Source: Pelargonium nanum
Lineage: Eukaryota > Streptophyta > Magnoliopsida > Geraniales > Geraniaceae
Assembly (NCBI GenBank): GCA_036897485.1
Contig: JAYMTF010001293.1
Span: forward strand, 1-24,468
Direction of reading: 5' to 3'
DNA length: 24,468 nucleotides
Shown: positions 19,099 to 24,468 of the stretch, in pieces
Layout of the letters: the number at the start of each line of letters is the position of its first letter
How positions within the stretch are numbered: position 1 is the first letter of the stretch
Position numbers and translations under genes: made by a program
Notes under the pieces: model-generated
Databases searched by the model: none
Seen by the model: only the letters and a program-made list of their open reading frames with translations
What the model was told of the DNA's origin: nothing

Positions 19099-21866
19099 CT
19101 ACAATGGAAAAACCTTCTTGTACCTAAAATAAAACAAGAATGAGAAGTATATGAACCCACAGACAATACCACTAGTGATCAGGACCCAATGGAATGCTGA
19201 TGGGTAATTGAAAATCGTGGCTTCAAAATTCATCCCGAAGATTCCGGTTACAACAGCAAATATTGTAGCCACAAAGGTAGCTGCCGTGAGAAGCAACTCA
19301 AACTGAATCAACTGGTTCTGAACATTACCCTGCGTACAAATAAAGTGAAATTTATTTTTATTTTCTACACTCTTCAGGGGGAAGACGAGGTAAGGTTTGG
19401 TAGTGATCCTTACTAGTTTTATATTGATCAAATCTTCGGTATCATCAATGTATTCCTTAAGCTGCATTATTAAAAATAAGAGAATTTTCAGTATCCGCAT
19501 CCACATAGCAGAGCAGTAATTACATAAATTTTTATTTGAAAGCTAAGCGTGTCTTACCGATGACAATTTGCTGAGAGTGTTGTCAATAAACACAAAGTAA
19601 GCTTCCAGCAACATTTCAAGTTGTTCGACATTTTCCCCACTATTATTAGACGAACCCATAAAACTTCCATGTTTGCTTGGACTAACCATGGTACTAAACG
19701 CCCTCTGCAATTTCTGGGATACATCGATTGCCCCAATCGGTGAGACCGGTTCAGATTTAGAGCCCGCTCTGACCTCACCTGAGAGATTCGATTGTACATA
19801 TGCTTCACCCAAAGAGTACGCCTCAGCCCTTTGTTTCTTCTCTGTGAGGTGCATTTCAGCCATGTCACCATCATCCTCCATGAGGTGTTCTATTTCATCG
19901 CGGACCTGGAAATACAATCTAGACGCCAATATAAGGAAGAGCAAAGCAGTAGTGAATTCATAGAAAACTGGAGACAGCTAAAATTTATTATTTTACCTTC
20001 TGAACTCGTTGAGTTAAAGCAAGAAGGTGTCCTTTGAATCTCCGGACACGTTCTAGATTTAGAGTGCTAATAGATGATGCTAGTTCATCAAGTACTGGAT
20101 ATATCTCCATTTCCAGCTCTTTCACCTAGCAAGGTCAAAAACCATGTTAGGGCTTTGAGCTGACACAGTGACCACAGATTGCAGAGAGACAGAAATAAAC
20201 TGATCCAATAGTGATTAGAGCCTAAAGTTCTTATCGCTATAGCCACATGACATCAATTGAATGGAATCAATCACAATGGAATGATCAGCTATCAGCCTGG
20301 CATTTGAAAAAGAGTATAAATAGTGACCCAAAAGATTATCCTTGTTAAAATCCCAAGTTCATGATTATGTGAACCCTGGTGGAGCAGCTTCTCCTTTCAT
20401 AAACAAGTTTCCCATTCTTCATTAGGGTGATTGATAAGATTAACTGAATTAGGCGCAAAATAAACTGCCAGATTCTTTGCTCAAAATAATTGTGCAAAAA
20501 GGAGTTAAGTTAACCACAAACTAACGAATCAATCCAAAGAATCGAGCAATGTACATTACAGCATACCTGAGCATCAAGAGACATGCAAGTGAGTTCCAAA
20601 GCTAACTCCAGTGCCTTAAACTCAAATGGCAAGTCATCTGAATCATATAGAATAATATCGTAAGAATCATGTAGCATTCACTTCTATAAAACTGACGAGT
20701 TTAAAGGAGACCCAATGAAGGTTGAACGATAGGTATCAAAGTCAATTTGATGTGAATATGTTTTTTTCCTTAAAACAAGGTATTGGAACCCAATATACCT
20801 CAACAAAATATCAATCTGAAACAGTCATGCACTCATGTATGAATTAAGCATTATATTAAAAGCTAATATACCTTAACAGAGACCATTTTGGAACATTCGT
20901 GTTTGATTATTTTATTAAGGATATTTGAGTTCCTCATTTCCACTCTACATTGCTATTACTTTTCGGGTCATGAATTCCACTTTGTTCACCAAACTTAAGT
21001 GGTGTTAAAACTTCCAGAGGGAGTTCAATTCACCTAATGGTTGAGAACTTGAGATTCTTAATTCAAACTTTGATTAGACTCCTAAACCAATGAAAACTAT
21101 TTGCATTACGTTCCTAAGGATGGTTGTGATATTCAACTTTAGAGTAACAAAACAGCTAGTTGCCATTTGGAACATGCACCAACCATTTCAACCCAAATAC
21201 TAGACATCTTTTCAACTATCTGCTAACCAAGTACAATTAGACACTAAGGTAGTGTTTGGATTATAATTTTTGGTAAGGAAAGAGAATCAAAAATGGAAAT
21301 GGGAAATTCTTATTCCTCAATTTTGGATTAGGACTTTTAGATCGTGAAAATGGCTTTGGAATGGGAATCCTATATCCATTTCCATTCCTATTTTATAAAA
21401 CTAATCCAAACGCTACCTAAAATTGGTATCATGTTGAGTAAGTATCCATACCAGATTGGTCTTTGTTCGTCTCAAGGCGTTTGCATAATTCTGTCTGGTA
21501 CTGCACAACGCATCCATCCAATGAGTTCATCAAAACCACCTCATCTGCTGTGATTATACACCTTATTTGTTCAAGACTGATCACAATAGCCTTCTCTCGT
21601 CCTAATATTGTAGAAGGATAGATAAACAGAGGATCTAAAAGCCTGAGATCTCTTGCGGGCAAAGAACAATGTCTCATAATCGTAGCCTTATCAAGCTCCA
21701 AAACCTTTGAGTTCCCATTTTCATCAATCTTTATCCACGAACGACTTCCATGACCTCTCTTCTTCGGGCCTGGTAAACCCGGCCCACGGTTGTGCCTTCC
21801 ACTATTATGCGAAGATGTGGATTCCCGAACATCTGAAGTAATTGAAGAACCCAATGATCCTTCCAT
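19099..21866 (-). CDS. MRS2-5: CorA/MRS2-family magnesium transporter, MRS2-5 (MGT3)-like, 6 exons
   Basis: Model: complement(join(19099..19329, 19414..19461, 19558..19905, 19997..20125, 20567..20637, 21452..21866)), 413 aa; all introns GT-AG. The N-terminal cytosolic domain includes KATIMRHCSLPARDLRLLDP and the regulatory region ALELTCMSLDAQ. The central helices carry RVQKVRDEIEHLMEDDGDMA and LKEYIDDTEDLINIKL. Two membrane helices are at the C-terminus, the first ending in the signature GIFGMNFE (GMN is the Mg2+ selectivity motif) and the second followed by YKKVFPL. Lack of a long insert after exon 1, and the KKVFPL end, favour MRS2-5 over MRS2-1. In Arabidopsis this branch loads Mg2+ across the tonoplast. 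The gene looks intact. Intron 1 (20638-21451) carries a MITE 34 bp from the donor. Confidence 0.93.
21248..21417. mobile_element. 170-bp Tourist-like (PIF/Harbinger) MITE in intron 1 of the MRS2 gene
   Basis: Terminal inverted repeats GGTAGTGTTTGGATTA (left) and GGTAGCGTTTGGATTA (right, minus strand) match at 15 of 16 positions. TAA at 21245-21247 and TAA at 21418-21420 give a 3-bp target-site duplication, as PIF/Harbinger elements make. The interior is palindrome-rich (GGAAATGGGAAATTC and CCATTTCCATTCC) and non-coding. Confidence 0.8.
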
Positions 21867-22865
21867 TGAAATTCAGATCTTCCTTCCCCAGCTGCCAATA
21901 CAGAGTTTTGCAGCAGTTGATGTGCCCACATGAGTGAACATTAATACTTCAAAATCGCCATTCTCTGGCATCTGCAGACCCGTTCGTGCAAGCTGATGTT
22001 TGCATATTTTGTAAGTTGCAACTATTATTTTGGATGCTGTTCATCTTCTAGTCACATTCCTTAAGTAAACCCAGAAAAAATCAGAATTATATATAAGAAG
22101 TCATATCATTTCATCAACCTAAAAAGCACCTACACATCCAAATTTTGAAAATAAAAAGTAGGGTTTTTGTGTGTGTAAATCATAGTCATATATAAGATCA
22201 AAGCTTTATTAGATACTAACACAAGAATAAATAAATAAGTAATTGGAATCAAAGGAAAAGGATAGGAACTTTTTGAATGATAAACTTTTTTCTTATCTGG
22301 GGACCCATAAGATCAAGTTGAGTTGAATTGCTCAAAGTTCTGGATATTCCAACAGATTTAAATAATATAAAAAATCTCCAACAATCAATTGCAACAGTAA
22401 CATAAATTACAATCATTTCTCTCACTACCCAAACCATATTTTACCCCAAACAAAACCTAATTAGGATAATCGAATCTGACTGATGTCAAGATCAATAAAC
22501 AGACAATCAATCCAATTTTGCACTTTAACAAAAAAACCTAAACCTCTGATCTTTAAGCAATTCCCATAGAAACCTAAGCATCGGATTAAAACCCAAATAT
22601 CCATTCGACGGAAAATTCATAGGGCAACCAGAGAAAGAAGAAACAGAAACACACCTATTCGAAAAAAAGTTCTCTCTTGATTGACAGGACTCAATTGGAG
22701 AAGAAGCGTCGCAGAGATTGAGCTGCGAGCGCGAGAGAGAGAGAGCTGTCTCCGGTGACGCTGAACAGAGAAAGGGCTCGGAGCTGAAACTGTGTTCGCT
22801 TTCAGTTTTGAGAGACGCCCATGAGACTGAGAGAGATCGAAAAATCTATACACGTTTCGATTGAG
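21867..22865 (-). promoter_or_regulatory. 5' leader, probable leader intron and promoter-proximal region of the MRS2 gene
   Basis: On the minus strand a CT-rich block with (CT)n at about 22735-22745 looks like a plant 5' UTR. A candidate donor GAATAG|GTGTGT lies at 22655/22654 and a candidate acceptor CTGCAG near 21970, which would make a leader intron of about 680 bp. These sites are by-eye guesses and no transcript support is available. Confidence 0.35.
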
Positions 22866-23680
22866 AAGGTGACGTTTTTTTTTTCCTAACTAATATTTAC
22901 CAGAAATAGAATTGATGAAAATTACCTTTTTCTTCTCAAAAATAAAAAATAAAAATTATGTTCTCTAAAATGGTAAAATAAGTATAGAGCCGAATTCTCT
23001 GTATTTTTTGTAAAAAATAATAGTTTGTAAATTAAATTTAAAAAGAAAAAATAAATAAATAAAGTTTCAATTTAGAACCAAATGAATAATTGAAAGACTA
23101 GAACAGAATATCTTTTGTCCAAAATTAATTGTTTGTAACTTTGTATGCATATCAATTACAATTTCAAGAAAACTTCCAAACATAATGTTTGTATGCATAT
23201 CAATCACAAAAATTGGACAGTAACATGTGACCCGCTTTGATTCCTTGTCTATTTCATATTTTTTAAAGGTCGAACTCAATTACTTATATTTCTAACCATT
23301 TGCTCGCAGGATCAGATCAATTTGAGCTTTGAAACCATGTTTTTTTTTCATTTATGTTGTGAACATTTCTTACATTTGGTTTAGGTCAATAGAAATATGC
23401 ATATCTCAAATATGTCATTTCCAAAACATTAAACTAGAAATTAGAAATATACGACATGTTATAGTTCACTTAAAAATTATCAAACAATCGGCCCCATGTA
23501 TTAGGATTAATGAACGGGCAATTTAGATCGGTGAATTATATCACCAAGTGTTATAAATGGACAAGTACAAAAAAAAAGTCTTACATAAGGCAATAATGAA
23601 AAGGTATAAAATACAAGTAATTTGTCTCTGTAATTCGGTGTCAAGTTAGTTTACTAAAGGATTGAGTAGAGGACTTGAGT
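22866..23680. other. AT-rich intergenic DNA upstream of the MRS2 gene
   Basis: Long A/T stretches and no supported reading frame. A direct repeat, TTTGTATGCATATCAATTAC at about 23140-23159 and a near-identical stretch at 23188-23207, is the only structure noticed. The part next to 22866 probably includes the MRS2 promoter. Confidence 0.4.
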
Positions 23681-24034
23681 AATTGGTTCAAGCTCTTGGA
23701 GCTCGTACATGGATAGTACATTGTTAACAAGAAATTGAGAGCGTTGAGGAATGAAAAGGAGCTCCTTGAAATGTGTACTGCTTTGGGTAGCATCCTAGTG
23801 TCCTGTTGTAATAACTTTGGTGGCATTGGTGATTATGGAGGCACTAACAGATGTTGGACTCATGATCTTATTGGTTGCTGATTTATTTTTCTACGTGTTA
23901 TGCTCCAAGTGAAACCCTCTCTTGATTTCGAAAACATTGAGCCCCATTGAGAACTAAAGGAATCTAAGTGTTATGATGATGAATAAGAGGAACTAGAGGG
24001 TTTGGACATCTTGGTGGTCTTAATGGAATCATGA
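23681..24034 (+). pseudogene. Unidentified decayed reading frame
   Basis: One frame keeps protein-like composition over about 117 codons despite four stops (TAG, TGA, TGA, TAA). Examples are KKLRALRNEKELLEMC, SILVSCCNNFGG and KPSLDFENIEP, then ELKESKCYDDE and EELEGLDILVVLMES. The alternation of charged heptad-like and hydrophobic stretches looks like old coding sequence. I do not recognise the family and no boundaries can be set. Confidence 0.3.
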
Positions 24035-24400
24035 TTCATGTGTAGAGAAAGTTACATGACGAACGCATGGCACTTGAAAGATCTCGCACACGGAGCTCTA
24101 GTAATAAAGTGCTTGTTTGACACACGTACCAAATTTTATATGCAACACGTGTCAGTTGGTCGTGTCAGACACGATCAAGCATCTCGTTAGCCTTGCTACT
24201 TCTCTCAATGCCGAAGTATGACTTGAGTGTCACATGTCATCCTTTATTCGTTGTGTTAGTGGAATAACAAATTCAAATACCAATTACATACACATTCTAA
24301 ACCAATAGACTCAAAACTGTACTTTCAATGAAAGTAGAGAATGCGACCATCATATATAAAACGAGAAACAAAAAGATACCATTACAAGGAAACCAAATCT
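24035..24400. other. Intergenic DNA, no gene seen
   Basis: No supported frame. The words CAACACGTGTC and GTCGTGTCAGACACGATC at about 24145-24176 resemble the ACACGA repeat family seen elsewhere in the window. Confidence 0.4.
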
Positions 24401-24408
24401 AAATTTCG

Positions 24409-24468
24409 TGTTTTTTTTTTTTTTGATCAGCAACGGGACATCATACTCGAAGTAACAATGTTTCTCAC
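24409..24468 (-). mobile_element. Possible SINE 3' end cut by the window edge
   Basis: On the minus strand a sequence with TTACTTCGAGTATGATGTCC and GTTGCTGATC ends in an A run (T run on plus, about 24411-24424). The TTCGAGT word followed by a short 3' region and A tail is SINE-like, but the body lies beyond the window. Confidence 0.3.

Noticed and set aside
22617..22853. Minus-strand open frame upstream of the MRS2 gene
   Set aside because: It matches the expected CT-rich 5' leader and carries no recognisable domain.

Overview
This window is nuclear DNA of a flowering plant, most likely a core eudicot. The signs are AT-rich intergenic DNA, GT-AG introns, AATAAA signals, plant-only gene families (WAK-associated proteins, group Ib purple acid phosphatases, MRS2 magnesium transporters, PPR proteins) and plant-type SINE, MITE and RTE relics. 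I cannot resolve the species. All exon models were read by eye from reading frame, splice dinucleotides and family alignment from memory.

Layout. 1-107: the end of a Stowaway-like MITE. 772-845 (-): tRNA-Asn(GTT). About 920-2170 (+): a badly decayed P-class PPR gene. 2431-5384 (+): a three-exon secreted WAK galacturonan-binding protein without kinase; its first intron holds a tandemly triplicated SINE-bearing unit. 5385-6600: AT-rich intergenic DNA with a tiny poly(A) retro-insertion. 6640-8621: probable promoter/leader-intron region of the next gene, carrying about six copies of a 135-180 bp tandem repeat. 8640-12637 (+) and 13518-16857 (+): two tandem 12-exon PAP27/PAP1-type purple acid phosphatase genes. 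17030-18909 (+): relic of a plastid/membrane coiled-coil acidic protein gene (POLAR-like at best) with a stop, a lost splice donor and a frameshift; its intron is filled with repeats. 19099-21866 (-): a six-exon CorA/MRS2-type Mg2+ transporter (MRS2-5-like) with a MITE in intron 1. 23681-24034 (+): an unidentified decayed reading frame. The right edge may hold a truncated SINE.

How the genes relate. This is an ordinary eukaryotic segment with independent genes, not an operon or dedicated system. The one clear functional relationship is the tandem PAP pair: same intron positions and phases, and nine exons of identical length. The upstream copy keeps all seven metal-ligand positions. The downstream copy has an intact reading frame and intact splice sites, but the bridging aspartate of GDxxY is Gly and the catalytic His of GNHE is Ser. 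It therefore looks like a pseudoenzyme made by tandem duplication. I regard this as the most interesting point in the window.
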